DNA of 64,000 nt, taken from NCBI RefSeq assembly GCF_004331485.1, contig NZ_SJKD01000007.1, positions 372,001 to 436,000 on the forward strand, written 5' to 3'. The translations under genes were made by a program, and so were the position numbers. The notes under the pieces were generated by a model. The model made no database searches. It was not told where the DNA came from and saw only the letters and a program-made list of their open reading frames with translations. The stretch is from Kribbella capetownensis. Lineage in GTDB: Bacteria > Actinomycetota > Actinomycetes > Propionibacteriales > Kribbellaceae. Positions 35,065-44,236 of this stretch are shown one piece after another (the stretch's first letter is position 1; each line of letters opens with the position of its first letter).

Positions 35065-38000
35065 TCAGCGCAGCGGGTACGCGCCGATCACGGTCTGGTC
35101 CGTAACGTTGCCTCCGGCATCGACCACGTGTGCCTTCAGCGACACGGACTTCGCACCGGCCGGCGTCGCGAAGATCGCCTTGTAGGTGCCCTTCCCGGTC
35201 GGTACGACGCCGGTCTGCTGCCAGGTCTTGCCGTCGTCACCGGACACCTGCAGCTCCAGCCTGCGGATCCCCGGCAGGTTCGCGCCGGCCTGTGCGTCGA
35301 CGACCACCGGCAGCACCGTCACCGGCCTGCGCTCGGCCACGTTGTGACTGTCGACCGTCGGCTGGTACCGCACTCCGATCAGCGGCAGCAGCGTCTCCTT
35401 GGTCGTCGCGGCCGAGGAGAACGTCCAGCTGAAGTCCATCCGGGTCGTGAAGGTGGACCACGTCTGCCGCGTCAGCGACGACTCCAGCGTGTACGTCGCC
35501 TTGCCCGCGGGCAATCCGGTCACCTCGGCCGAGCCGAAGTACTGCGACTCGGCAACGACCTGACCGTCCCGGGTCAGCTTGCTGGACTCGGTGTCCGTCC
35601 GGGTGGCGCCGTTGTTGCCGTCGGCATCGGCCAGCGAGTACGCCGCGACCACCAGGTCGTTCTCGAACCGGCCGGCGTACGACGGACTGGTCGAGAAGGC
35701 CGCCGAGTTCAACCGCTGCTGGTACGACTTGCCGGCCTTGTACTCCTTGGCCGGCGACGTCAGCCGGGTGACCGTGACCGGGAACGGGTCCTCCGGATCC
35801 GTGCTCGGCACGACCTCGCTGATCTCCGAGCTCCAACTGGAAGGCTTGTCGTCGAGCAGGAGCTTCGTCGTCGCCGGGCTGTCGTACGGCAGCACGACCG
35901 CCCAGCCCCCGCTCGAGTGCGGCGCCGTACCGAACACGGCCCGGTCGACTTCGCGATCACTGGTGGCGTTGAAGGACTGGTTGACCACGGCCAGGTCCTT
36001 CGCCTCGACCTTGCGATCCAGCCCGGTCGGGTATCCGCCCGGCGTCGTGTCCATCACGCCGTACATGTACGGCGACTTGGCGAACGACCCGTCCGCGGAC
36101 GGCTTCGCCCATTGCGAGGACACGTGGCCCGTCATCTGCTCCGGCGGCAGCGATTCACCCACCTGCGCGGTGTGCACTCCGTTGAAGTCCAGCAGCAGCA
36201 CCGACGAGAGGAGGCTGCGCACCCCGTCAGCAGCCGTCCGGTCGTACCCGATGTCGGCTACCGCAACGGCCGCATCCGCTTGCGGGACAGTGACCTTGAT
36301 GTCCCTGGTCGTCCGGGCATCCAGCACAACCGTGGTGGCCTTGGTCAGCTGAACGCTCGGCTGGACGAGGGCGTAGTAGTCACCGGTGTCACCACCCGGC
36401 TTCGGGACGAACTGGTCGCCCTGCACCGCGTACTCGCCCTTCTGCAACCGGATCTTCGCCGTACCGCTCGCGTCGTCGAGGAAGGTGAAGACATCGGTCT
36501 CGAGCCCGAACACCAGTCCGCTGACCGGCGCCGGCTTGCCGTCCGGACCGATCGCGTTGACCGTCAGGTCGTAGCTCTCCTTCTCCTTGTTGACACCGAT
36601 CGCGGACACGACCGAGCTGTCGCCGGCGGTCGCGGTGACCCGGCCGGAGTAGCCGCCGTCGGGGCCGCTGTGGTTCGTGTTCGAGGTGGCCTGGACCGAC
36701 GCGGTGCCGCCGGCGGCCACGGTGACGCTGTCCGCGCTGAGCTCGAGCGCACTCGCCGGGGCCGGGCTCCCGTCCGGACCGACCAGGGTCGAGGTCAGGG
36801 CGAGGGTCACCGGCTTGTCACCGAGGTTGCGGTAGGTCAGCGTCTTGGTGACCGGGGAGTCGTCGTTGTGCGGCCAGACCGCCGTACCGAACGAGAGGCT
36901 GCCAGGCTCGGAGATCACGCTCTGCTTGATGCCCTTGGCAACATCGATCCGGCCCGCGCCCTGCTCGAACGCGGTCTGGTCGGCGGCCGGCTTCGCGGAC
37001 GCCATCAGCGCGCCCTTGAGCTCGGCGGCCTTCCAGTCCGGGTGTTGCTGCGCCAGCAGTGCGGCCGCGCCCGCGGTGTGCGGGGTGGCCATCGACGTAC
37101 CGTCGAGCATCAGGTACTGGTCGCCGACCGGCGTACCGATGATCGCCTTCTTCGCCTTCGCCGCGACGATCGCGACACCGGGCGCGGTGACGTCGGGCTT
37201 GACCGCGCCGTCTCCGACCCGCGGACCGCGGCTGGAGAACTCGGCCAACTTGTCCTGCTTGTCGACCGCTCCGACGGTCAGCGCGGCGTCCGCACTGCCC
37301 GGCGAACCGACCGTGCTCTCAGTGGGGCCTTCGTTGCCTGCGGCAATGACGAACAGACTGCCGGTCTGCGCGGTCAGCCGGTTCACGGCCTCCTCGAGCG
37401 GATCGATCTCCGGGGTGTCGGTGCCACCGAGGCTGAGGTTGACGATCTTCGCCTTCACCTCGGTCGCGGCCCACTCCATCCCGCCGATGATCGCGGACTC
37501 GGTACAGCCGCCCTGCTCGCAGACCTTGCCGTCGTACAGCTTGGCGTCCGGCGCGACGCCCTTGTACTTGCCCGCCGACGCGGCCGCCGTACCGGCGATC
37601 GTCGAGGCGACGTGGGTGCCGTGGCCGACCAGGTCCTCGGCGGGTTCCTCGGTGAAGTTCTTCGCGCCCGCGACCTGGGTGGCCAGGTCCGGGTGGGAGG
37701 TGTCGATGCCGGTGTCGAGGACGGCGACCGAGATGCCCTTGCCGGTGTAGCCGGCCTGCCATGCGGCCGGTGCGCCGATCTGCGGCACCGACTGGTCCAG
37801 GCTGATCTCGCGCTTGCCGTCCAGCCAGATCTTGTCGACGCCGGCCGTCGAGCGGGTCGAGGTGACACCGGCCAGGAACGCACCGGCCTTCGCCTTGTCC
37901 ACCTTCAGCGCCGCGCCGTTGACGACCGGCAGCTGGCGGGTCACCGTCGCACCGGGTGCGGTCGATCGCGTCTTCGCCTCACCGGCGTACGTCACGACCA

Positions 38001-38415
38001 GCGGGATCGCGCCGGTGGACTTGTCGTCGTACCCAGCCTTGATCAGGCCGGTGACGTCGAACAGCCGGCGGTCCAGGTGCCCCTGGGCGATCCGCTCGCG
38101 GACGTCCGACGGTACGACGTACAGGTGGTCCTTCACGCGCTGTGTGGAGAAGACTATGCCGCGACGGCCGGCGCCCGGCTCGACCGAGGCGCGACCCGGA
38201 TCGCCGCCGTGCAAGGTGATCCGGTCACCGGTGACCAGCGTGACGCGCTGATCCGGTGTGGTGCCCTTCGCATGGCCCTTCGCCTTGGCGACCAGGGGAT
38301 GTGGTGGTGCTGGAGTGGCTGATGCTTGTGCTGGGCCGGACAGCCCGAGACCCAAGGCAGCGATCGAGGCGACGGCGGCAACGCCGATCCGCCTCGATCG
38401 TGGTGTGGATACCAC
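35065..38415 (-). CDS. Large secreted subtilisin-like serine protease (S8)
   Basis: 1116 aa. Signal peptide (about 1-33), propeptide region (about 50-200), then the S8 catalytic domain with Asp234 (VLDTGIDTSHPD), His268 (GHGTHVAS), oxyanion Asn361 (AAGNEGP) and Ser441 (GTSMATPHTAG). About 600 residues of beta-rich C-terminal domains follow (Ser/Thr/Gly-rich, immunoglobulin-like in character). The PA-domain insert common in longer subtilases is not evident. It should degrade extracellular protein. Long open frames antisense to it are shadows of its codon bias. ATG precedes a typical basic signal start. Confidence 0.93.
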   Translation of the reverse strand: MVSTPRSRRIGVAAVASIAALGLGLSGPAQASATPAPPHPLVAKAKGHAKGTTPDQRVTLVTGDRITLHGGDPGRASVEPGAGRRGIVFSTQRVKDHLYVVPSDVRERIAQGHLDRRLFDVTGLIKAGYDDKSTGAIPLVVTYAGEAKTRSTAPGATVTRQLPVVNGAALKVDKAKAGAFLAGVTSTRSTAGVDKIWLDGKREISLDQSVPQIGAPAAWQAGYTGKGISVAVLDTGIDTSHPDLATQVAGAKNFTEEPAEDLVGHGTHVASTIAGTAAASAGKYKGVAPDAKLYDGKVCEQGGCTESAIIGGMEWAATEVKAKIVNLSLGGTDTPEIDPLEEAVNRLTAQTGSLFVIAAGNEGPTESTVGSPGSADAALTVGAVDKQDKLAEFSSRGPRVGDGAVKPDVTAPGVAIVAAKAKKAIIGTPVGDQYLMLDGTSMATPHTAGAAALLAQQHPDWKAAELKGALMASAKPAADQTAFEQGAGRIDVAKGIKQSVISEPGSLSFGTAVWPHNDDSPVTKTLTYRNLGDKPVTLALTSTLVGPDGSPAPASALELSADSVTVAAGGTASVQATSNTNHSGPDGGYSGRVTATAGDSSVVSAIGVNKEKESYDLTVNAIGPDGKPAPVSGLVFGLETDVFTFLDDASGTAKIRLQKGEYAVQGDQFVPKPGGDTGDYYALVQPSVQLTKATTVVLDARTTRDIKVTVPQADAAVAVADIGYDRTAADGVRSLLSSVLLLDFNGVHTAQVGESLPPEQMTGHVSSQWAKPSADGSFAKSPYMYGVMDTTPGGYPTGLDRKVEAKDLAVVNQSFNATSDREVDRAVFGTAPHSSGGWAVVLPYDSPATTKLLLDDKPSSWSSEISEVVPSTDPEDPFPVTVTRLTSPAKEYKAGKSYQQRLNSAAFSTSPSYAGRFENDLVVAAYSLADADGNNGATRTDTESSKLTRDGQVVAESQYFGSAEVTGLPAGKATYTLESSLTRQTWSTFTTRMDFSWTFSSAATTKETLLPLIGVRYQPTVDSHNVAERRPVTVLPVVVDAQAGANLPGIRRLELQVSGDDGKTWQQTGVVPTGKGTYKAIFATPAGAKSVSLKAHVVDAGGNVTDQTVIGAYPLR

Positions 38416-38586
38416 GATGGAGACCCTCCCGTTCGGTTGTCCTCACGACGGACCGATCAACCACGCCTCACGAAGCGGAGCCGATCAGCCACACACCGTT
38501 AGATGTCCGGACCGTACCGGATGGTTTCGCGAATCGGCTGCCGTGGCATCAACCTGCACGGCCGGTGCCCGATCGGGCACCGAGCG

Positions 38587-39297
38587 TCAGGCGGGCGGAG
38601 CAACCGAGGCGTCGGGCTGTCCGGACCGAAGCAGGGAGTCGGTAACGAATCCGTTCGCCTTGAGGTCCTCGACCAGCTCGTGGAGGAAGGCAACGGTCTC
38701 CGGCCGGCGGTCCTTCCTGGTGCCGACGGCCTGCCGGATCTCCATGAATCGTTGGTCGATCAGCCGCACCTCGGGGTGGCCGGCAACGAACCGCGCGATC
38801 GGCTGCCGGATCCCGGCCGCGGCCTCCAGACCTTCGGCGAGGAACACGTCGACACCTTCGTTGCCGCGGACGACAGTTGCGTTCCGCAACTCCCGGGTCA
38901 GGTAGAGGTCGTACGCCGACCCCCGCTTAACCCCGATGCGGACGCCCGGACTGTCCACCTCGTCGACGGTCGTCAGGGCCGACTCCCGCGGTACGGCGAA
39001 CACTCCCTCGATGACGACGTACGGCGCGGTGAACGCGACCTCCGTGGCCCGCGCCGGATCGACGGCGAGGAAGCAGATGTCCGCCTGGCCGGTCGCCATC
39101 GCCTCGAACGACTTCCGCGCGGCGTCGAAACAGACCAGCTCCACCGGCACCTCGAGCCGCCGCCCGATCTCGCGGGCGATGTCCACCGTGACCCCGCCCG
39201 GCTGCTCGGGAGTCCCCTGCGCCAGCACCGGGTTCCCCAGGTTGATCGAGGCCCGCAACGCACCCGTAGGCGCCAGCTCCGCACGCACATCCGTCAT
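38587..39297 (-). CDS. Family 3 solute-binding-like protein without a signal peptide
   Basis: 236 aa with the amino-acid-type periplasmic binding fold (family 3): GGVTVDIAREIGRRLEVPVE, the FEAMATGQADICF segment and YVVIEGVFAVP are the family landmarks. There is no signal peptide or lipobox, so the protein appears cytoplasmic, unlike transport partners. No ABC permease or ATPase is adjacent. It follows the GNAT gene by 10 bp on the same strand and is probably co-transcribed with it. It may bind a metabolite for regulation, but this is an inference. Confidence 0.78.
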   Translation of the reverse strand: MTDVRAELAPTGALRASINLGNPVLAQGTPEQPGGVTVDIAREIGRRLEVPVELVCFDAARKSFEAMATGQADICFLAVDPARATEVAFTAPYVVIEGVFAVPRESALTTVDEVDSPGVRIGVKRGSAYDLYLTRELRNATVVRGNEGVDVFLAEGLEAAAGIRQPIARFVAGHPEVRLIDQRFMEIRQAVGTRKDRRPETVAFLHELVEDLKANGFVTDSLLRSGQPDASVAPPA

Positions 39298-39307
39298 GCC
39301 CGCGACC

Positions 39308-39745
39308 CTACGTGAGGTCCTTGCGGAAGAAGACGCGGTGCCGGTCCTCGACGGTCTCCCGGCCGGTTTCGACGTACCCGTGGCGCGGGTAGTAGGCGAT
39401 GTTCTCGGTCATCGCGGCGTTGGTGTAGAGGGTGATCCGGTCGAAGCCGCGAGCCCTCGCCTCGGCTTCGGTGAAGGCCAGCAGAGCGGCGCCGATGCCG
39501 CGGCCCTGGGCGTCCGGCGAAACGGCGAGCACGTCCAGCAGCAGCGAGTCCGGTTCGTCCTCCAGCAACACGAGACCGGCGATGGGGTCTCCGGCCACCC
39601 AGACCTTGCCGGCCGCGATGGCCGCGCGGTAGTCCATCACCATCGGGATCGGGGCCACGCCCATCCGCGGGATGTAGCCCTCGAACGCGGTCTTCACGAT
39701 CGTCGTGACCGCGTCCGCGTCGTCGTCCGTCGCGGGTCTGATCAT
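39308..39745 (-). CDS. GNAT family N-acetyltransferase
   Basis: 145 aa, single GNAT domain. The acetyl-CoA loop is SPDAQGRGIGAALLAF, followed by the typical ITLYTNAAMTENIAYYPRHGYVE end region. ATG 39745. It is the first gene of a probable two-gene operon with the solute-binding-like protein, and is divergent from the chitinase gene. Substrate unknown. Confidence 0.85.
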   Translation of the reverse strand: MIRPATDDDADAVTTIVKTAFEGYIPRMGVAPIPMVMDYRAAIAAGKVWVAGDPIAGLVLLEDEPDSLLLDVLAVSPDAQGRGIGAALLAFTEAEARARGFDRITLYTNAAMTENIAYYPRHGYVETGRETVEDRHRVFFRKDLT

Positions 39746-39771
39746 CGGGGAATTCTAGGTCAGAGATTTTT

Positions 39772-39812
39772 TGGTAGAGACATTGTGTAAATCGTCGGAA
39801 CAGTCCTACTGT
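39772..39812 (+). promoter_or_regulatory. Chitinase promoter with weak DasR-like box
   Basis: TTGTGT (39783-39788), an 18-bp spacer, then TACTGT (39807-39812, TANNNT type). Directly upstream, TGGTAGAGACAT (39772-39783) matches 8 of 12 positions of the DasR consensus core TGGTCTAGACCA known from Streptomyces chitinase genes. The match is suggestive only. Confidence 0.35.
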
Positions 39813-39852
39813 GAGCGCACTTTGTCCCTTGAACCGCCAGGTGGGGAGTCGA

Positions 39853-41124
39853 ATGAGACGTCGGAGTGTGGCGTTGCTGGTGGCGGCCGGGGTCGGGATG
39901 GCGGGCGTTGCCGCCGTACCGGCCGAGGCGCACGACAGCAAGCGGGTAGTGGGGTACTACACCAACTGGAGCGGGTACGACCGGAACTTCCTGGTCAGCG
40001 ATCTGGTCAAGAACGGGTCGGCCGCGCGGCTGACCCAGATCAACTACGCCTTCGGCTTCGTCGACGCTGCCGGGAACTGCCTGAGCAGCGACGCGTGGGC
40101 CGACTACCAACGGCCGTTCAGCGCCGAGCAGAGCGTCGACGGCAAGGCCGACGAACCGGAGCAGGTGCTCAACGGCAACCTCAACCAGTTCAAGAAGCTC
40201 AAGAAGAAGTACCCGAAGCTGCGGATCAGCATCTCGCTCGGTGGCTGGACCGGCTCGAAGTACTTCTCCGACGCCGCACTCACGCCGGCCTCGCGGGCCG
40301 CGCACGTGAAGTCCTGTGTGGACATGTGGCTCAAGGGCAACCTGCCCGGCCTGCCCGCGGGTGCCGCCAAGGGTGTCTTCGACGGGATCGACCTCGACTG
40401 GGAGTGGCCCGGCAGCGAAGGCAACCCGGGCAACGTGATCCGGCCCGAGGACAAGCAGAACTTCACCGCGCTGGTGCACGAGTACCGCACGCAACTCGAT
40501 CGGTTGTCCTGGCCGTTCAAGGGCCGCTACAACCTGACCGCGTTCCTGCCGGCGAACCCGACCATGATCGACAACGGGTTCGAGGTTCGCAAGCTGTTCA
40601 AGGATCTGACCTTCGGTACGACGCAGGGGTACGACTACCACGGCCCGTGGGAGCAACTGACGAACCAGCAGTCCGCGATCGACGGACCGAAGGGTGACCC
40701 GACCACACCGGAGTTCAGCTCGCAGGTGACGATCGACTCCTACCTGGCGCGGGGCGCACCGCGGAGCCAGCTGGTCATGGGCGTGCCGTTCTACTCTCAC
40801 GGCTGGACCGGCGTGACGGATGCGAACCACGGTCTGTTCCAGCCGTCGACAGGTGCCGCACCGGGCACGTTCGAGCCCGGCACGGACGACTACCGCTATC
40901 TCAAGGCGCAACTGTCCAACTACACCGTCTACCGCGACAACAAGGCCGGCTTCGCCTGGATCTTCGACGGGACGACGTTCTGGACCTGGGACGACCCGGT
41001 CGAGATGAAGCGCAAGGCGCAGTACATCTCGAAGCGCGATCTGGGTGGCGCGATGATCTGGTCGCTCGACGGTGACACCGGAAATGGGGAGCTGATCTCG
41101 ACGTTGCATCGTAATCTGCACTAG
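39853..41124 (+). CDS. Secreted chitinase, GH18
   Basis: 423 aa. Signal peptide (about 1-26, ending PAEA-H), then a single GH18 catalytic barrel. The signature DGIDLDWE spans 177-184, with Glu184 as the catalytic acid and Asp180/Asp182 assisting. Other landmarks are SLGGWTGSKYFSD, YDYHGPWE and the late WSLDGDTGNGELI. No carbohydrate-binding module is present. It hydrolyses extracellular chitin to chito-oligosaccharides, matching the NgcEFG importer elsewhere in the window. ATG 39853 follows GGGGAG. The phosphotransferase gene begins at the next base after its stop. Confidence 0.93.
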   Translation: MRRRSVALLVAAGVGMAGVAAVPAEAHDSKRVVGYYTNWSGYDRNFLVSDLVKNGSAARLTQINYAFGFVDAAGNCLSSDAWADYQRPFSAEQSVDGKADEPEQVLNGNLNQFKKLKKKYPKLRISISLGGWTGSKYFSDAALTPASRAAHVKSCVDMWLKGNLPGLPAGAAKGVFDGIDLDWEWPGSEGNPGNVIRPEDKQNFTALVHEYRTQLDRLSWPFKGRYNLTAFLPANPTMIDNGFEVRKLFKDLTFGTTQGYDYHGPWEQLTNQQSAIDGPKGDPTTPEFSSQVTIDSYLARGAPRSQLVMGVPFYSHGWTGVTDANHGLFQPSTGAAPGTFEPGTDDYRYLKAQLSNYTVYRDNKAGFAWIFDGTTFWTWDDPVEMKRKAQYISKRDLGGAMIWSLDGDTGNGELISTLHRNLH

Positions 41125-41760
41125 GTGGATCTGAACGCTCTCGTGGATCGGTTCGGTGCCGTCGGCGCCGAACCGATCCACCTCGGCAACTCCGAGGCGG
41201 TCGTCGTCCGGCTCGACCGCGGCCGGGAACACCTGTTCTACAAGGCCGGCCCGGGCGTCGACGACGAGGCCGACCGGCTCGCCTGGCTCGGCACGACCGG
41301 CTTCCCTTGCCCGAAGGTCGTTGACCGGGGCAACAACTGGCTGCTGACCAGCGAACTCCCCGGTCGGGATGCGTCCCAGCCGTGGCGCGGCCGCGACCGG
41401 CCCGCCGTGCTCACTGCGATCGCCGACGGCATCCGGCAGTTGCATGAGCTGACCGACTGCCCGTTCCTGTCGCCGTTCCCGGGTGAGCGGGAGGTGGTCA
41501 CGCATGGCGACTGCGCGGCGCCGAACGTGTTCATCGACCCCGAGACCCTGCGCTTCACCGGCATCCTCGACCTCGACGGGCTGGGCCTCGGCGACCGCTA
41601 CGTCGACCTCGCCTTGATGTACAAGAGCCTGTCCGGCGAGCTCAATCCGCAGTACGGCGGTCCTCCCGCGGCCCGGCGTTTCGTCGAGGCGTACGGCGGC
41701 GACCCGGACGACCCACGCATCCGCTACTACATCGACCTCGACAACTCCGGGGACTTCTGA
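41125..41760 (+). CDS. APH-family phosphotransferase
   Basis: 211 aa, aminoglycoside phosphotransferase/kinase fold. Catalytic loop THGDCAAPN (126-134, Asp129, Asn134) and metal-binding Asp149 in GILDLDGLG are intact. It is shorter than the about 260-aa resistance enzymes because the N-lobe is trimmed. GTG 41125 abuts the chitinase TAG with no gap, so it is almost certainly co-transcribed and translationally coupled. The family phosphorylates many small hydroxyl compounds; resistance or sugar phosphorylation cannot be distinguished here. The end overlaps the convergent GlxA gene by 34 bp. Confidence 0.82.
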   Translation: MDLNALVDRFGAVGAEPIHLGNSEAVVVRLDRGREHLFYKAGPGVDDEADRLAWLGTTGFPCPKVVDRGNNWLLTSELPGRDASQPWRGRDRPAVLTAIADGIRQLHELTDCPFLSPFPGEREVVTHGDCAAPNVFIDPETLRFTGILDLDGLGLGDRYVDLALMYKSLSGELNPQYGGPPAARRFVEAYGGDPDDPRIRYYIDLDNSGDF

Positions 41761-42683
41761 GCCCGAAAGGCCCGCCGGTAGGCACTGGGCGTCGTCCGGA
41801 CGGCGGTGTGGAAGCGGCGGCGCAGGTTGGTGGCCGACGAGAGGCCGACGCGGGTCGCGATCGTCTCGATCGGGAGGTCGGTTTCCTCCAGCAGGGCACG
41901 GGTCCGGGCGATCCGTTGCGCCAGCAGCCACTGCCCCGGAGCCACTCCGAGCTCGATCGCGAAGCGACGGGCGAGTGTCCGCGGTGACACGTTGAGCTGC
42001 GCGGCCAGATCGTCCACGGTGATCGGCTCGGCGAGTCGCTCGCCGACCCAGTCCAGCAACGCGCCCAGAGCATCGGGTGACTGTGGCCGGTCGTCGGTCC
42101 GGTACTGGACCTGGCCGCCCTCGCGATGCGGCGGCATCACCATCGTCCGCGCGATCTGAGCGGCGTACGCGGCACCGTGGTCGTTGCGGACGAGGTGGAG
42201 ACACAGGTCGATCCCCGTGCCGGAGCCGGCGCTCGTCGCGATGTCGCCGTGGTCGATGTACAGGACGTCCGGATCGACCTGGACCGCGGGGAACTGCTGC
42301 TGCAGTACGTCGCATTGCCGCCAATGCGTGGTGATGCGGCGACCGTCGAGCAGACCGGTCGCGGCCAGCGCGAACGCGCCCGAGCAGATGCTCACCAGCC
42401 GGGCCCCACGCCGGTGTGCCCGACGCAGTGCGCGCAGTACCGCGTCGGACGGCATCCGGCCGACCGGCAGCCACCCCGGCACGACGATCGTGTCGGCCCG
42501 ATCGAGTGCCAGCAGCCCGGACGTCACCAGCAGGTCGAACCCTCCGAGCGTCCGGACCGCGCCCGGCTGCTCGGTACACACGCCGAACCGGTACCGGTCG
42601 TTGCCGAACACCACGGCCGCGCAGCCCAGCTCGAAGCTCCCCTGCGGTGCCGACACCAGCGCGACGACCCGATGCGGACTCAT
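41727..42683 (-). CDS. GlxA-family regulator (DJ-1/PfpI + AraC)
   Basis: 318 aa, same architecture as the protein at 28608 but clearly divergent. DJ-1/PfpI-like domain with the elbow LVSICSGAFALAATG, then AraC-type helices (LAAQLNVSPRTLARRFAIELG; ETDLPIETIATRVGLSSATN). Start ATG 42683. Divergent from the small cupin gene at 42755. The shared region contains GGGATATCCC and GGATATC, a plausible operator. Confidence 0.86.
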   Translation of the reverse strand: MSPHRVVALVSAPQGSFELGCAAVVFGNDRYRFGVCTEQPGAVRTLGGFDLLVTSGLLALDRADTIVVPGWLPVGRMPSDAVLRALRRAHRRGARLVSICSGAFALAATGLLDGRRITTHWRQCDVLQQQFPAVQVDPDVLYIDHGDIATSAGSGTGIDLCLHLVRNDHGAAYAAQIARTMVMPPHREGGQVQYRTDDRPQSPDALGALLDWVGERLAEPITVDDLAAQLNVSPRTLARRFAIELGVAPGQWLLAQRIARTRALLEETDLPIETIATRVGLSSATNLRRRFHTAVRTTPSAYRRAFRAQKSPELSRSM

Positions 42684-42720
42684 GACAGAAAAGTACCTGA
42701 ACGAGACTATCCAGACACTG

Positions 42721-42740
42721 GGGATATCCCTGTGGATATC
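42721..42740. promoter_or_regulatory. GATATC repeat between divergent GlxA and cupin genes
   Basis: GGGATATCCC (42721-42730) is itself palindromic and GGATATC follows at 42734-42740, one helical turn away. It lies in the 71-bp divergent promoter region, so it may bind the GlxA-type regulator. Confidence 0.35.
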
Positions 42741-42754
42741 TCAGGATCGATGAC

Positions 42755-43066
42755 ATGCAGAACTACGAATGGGCGTCGGTCGACGACGCACCCGCGCGTG
42801 AAGTGTTCGCCGGCATCACGTTGCGATCGCTCTGGACCAACGGAACGGCAGCGGCGTACGTGCTCCAGATGGAGCCCGGGTCGCACTGGGAAGGCATCGA
42901 CGTCCACGACCCAGGACCGGAGGAGGTCTTCGTCGTCGACGGTGTGTTCAACGACGGGATCCGCGACTACCCGGCCGGTTCGTTCATCCACGCCCCGGCC
43001 GGGTCGTCCCATGTGCCGCAGTCGGAAAAGGGCTGCACCCTGTTCCTCTTCTACCCGGAGGGCTGA
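42755..43066 (+). CDS. Small cupin-domain protein
   Basis: 103 aa, one cupin barrel of the ChrR-like (cupin_7) type: GSHWEGIDVHDPGPEEVFVV forms the first metal motif (His and Glu ligands) and YPAGSFIHAPAGSSH the second. No enzymatic activity can be assigned. ATG 42755; no strong ribosome site. Its divergent neighbour is a GlxA regulator that may control it. Confidence 0.8.
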   Translation: MQNYEWASVDDAPAREVFAGITLRSLWTNGTAAAYVLQMEPGSHWEGIDVHDPGPEEVFVVDGVFNDGIRDYPAGSFIHAPAGSSHVPQSEKGCTLFLFYPEG

Positions 43067-43147
43067 CCTCAGGGCTTCTTGATCTGCTGCCCCGGAAGAT
43101 GTCACCCGTGCTGAGCGATCCGGCGTAGAACGTTGCCTAGGGCAATG

Positions 43148-44134
43148 CTATTCGGTACTGCGCAGCTCGGTCGGGGCGCCGTGCACGGCGGGAATGCTGC
43201 CGAGCTTGCCGGACTGGAAGTCCTCGAAGGCCTGGACGACCTCGGCGCGGGTGTTCATCACGAACGGGCCGGCCATCGCGATCGGTTCGCGGATCGGGCG
43301 GCCGCCGATGATCAGGACGTCCAGGTTCGGCTCCGCCTGCGGTTGCGTCGTACTCGCCGCGGTCCGGATGGTGTCGCCCGGGCCGAAGACCGCCAGCTGG
43401 CCCTTGCGGAACGGGCGGTGCTCGGCGCCGACCGTGCCCTGACCGGCCAGGACGTAGACGAGTGCGTTGTAGTCCGGCTGCCACGGCAGCACCAGTTCGG
43501 CGCCCGGGCTCACGGTCGCGTGCACCAGCGTGATCGGCGTGTGGGTGGAGCCGGGGCCGTCATGGCCGTCGACCGAGCCCGCGATCACGCGGATCAGCGC
43601 GCCGCCGTCCTCCGTGGACAGCAGAGCGGCGTCACCGCCGCGGATGTCCTGGTAGCGCGGCGGCGCCCACTTCTGCACCTTCGGCAGGTTCACCCACAGC
43701 TGGATGCCGTGGAACAGGCCGCCGCTCAGCACCAAGTGCTCCGGCGGGGTCTCGATGTGCAGCAGCCCGCTGCCGGCGGTCATCCACTGGGTGTCGCCGT
43801 TCGAGATGACACCGCCACCACCGTTGGAGTCCTGGTGCTCCATGATCCCGTCGAGCATGTAGGTGACGGTCTCGAAGCCTCGGTGCGGGTGCCACGGCGT
43901 ACCCTTCGGCTCACCCGGCGCGTACTCGACCTCGCCCATCTGGTCCATGTGGATGAAGGGGTCCAGGTCGCGGAGGTCCACGCCGGCGAACGCACGCCGT
44001 ACCGGGAATCCCTCACCCTCGAAGCCGCTCGGCGCGGACGTCACCGACTTCACCGCGCGCTCATGCGCGACGGCCGGATCCGGCTGGTGAACGCGGGGCA
44101 GCACAGTGATGTCGTTGACGGTCACGGCGGGCAT
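43148..44134 (-). CDS. Pirin family protein
   Basis: 328 aa, bicupin fold. The pirin N-terminal metal motif is present (WHPHRGFETVTYML, with later HIETP and the conserved Glu), and a pirin C-terminal domain follows (LVYVLAGQG; GDTIRTAAS). Pirins are Fe-binding cupins; some have quercetinase activity. ATG 44134, with a short inverted repeat 22-39 bases upstream. Divergent from folD. Physiological role unknown. Confidence 0.88.
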   Translation of the reverse strand: MPAVTVNDITVLPRVHQPDPAVAHERAVKSVTSAPSGFEGEGFPVRRAFAGVDLRDLDPFIHMDQMGEVEYAPGEPKGTPWHPHRGFETVTYMLDGIMEHQDSNGGGGVISNGDTQWMTAGSGLLHIETPPEHLVLSGGLFHGIQLWVNLPKVQKWAPPRYQDIRGGDAALLSTEDGGALIRVIAGSVDGHDGPGSTHTPITLVHATVSPGAELVLPWQPDYNALVYVLAGQGTVGAEHRPFRKGQLAVFGPGDTIRTAASTTQPQAEPNLDVLIIGGRPIREPIAMAGPFVMNTRAEVVQAFEDFQSGKLGSIPAVHGAPTELRSTE

Positions 44135-44155
44135 GGTGGTCTCCTCGCTGCTCAG

Positions 44156-44173
44156 TAGTTCAAGACTAAACTA
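44156..44173. promoter_or_regulatory. Inverted repeat upstream of the pirin gene
   Basis: TAGTTCAAGACTAAACTA: arms TAGTT and AACTA separated by eight bases, 22-39 bases before the pirin ATG. The size and A+T-rich character resemble MarR-type operators that often control pirin genes. No MarR gene is in the window. Confidence 0.35.
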
Positions 44174-44236
44174 TCTTGCTGAACACGGGCAAGGGGGTAA
44201 GTGTTCCCGGTCATCCGCATGGCAGACTCGTGCCTT

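Noticed and set aside
35128-38322. Very long open frame (over 1000 codons) antisense to the subtilase gene
   Set aside because: The minus strand shows a complete signal peptide, catalytic triad and normal composition. The opposite frame is Arg/Gln/Asp-rich with no domain and arises from high-GC codon bias.
39760-42756. Long minus-strand open frame across the chitinase and kinase genes
   Set aside because: It runs antisense to a chitinase with intact GH18 active site and has shadow-type composition with no recognisable motif.
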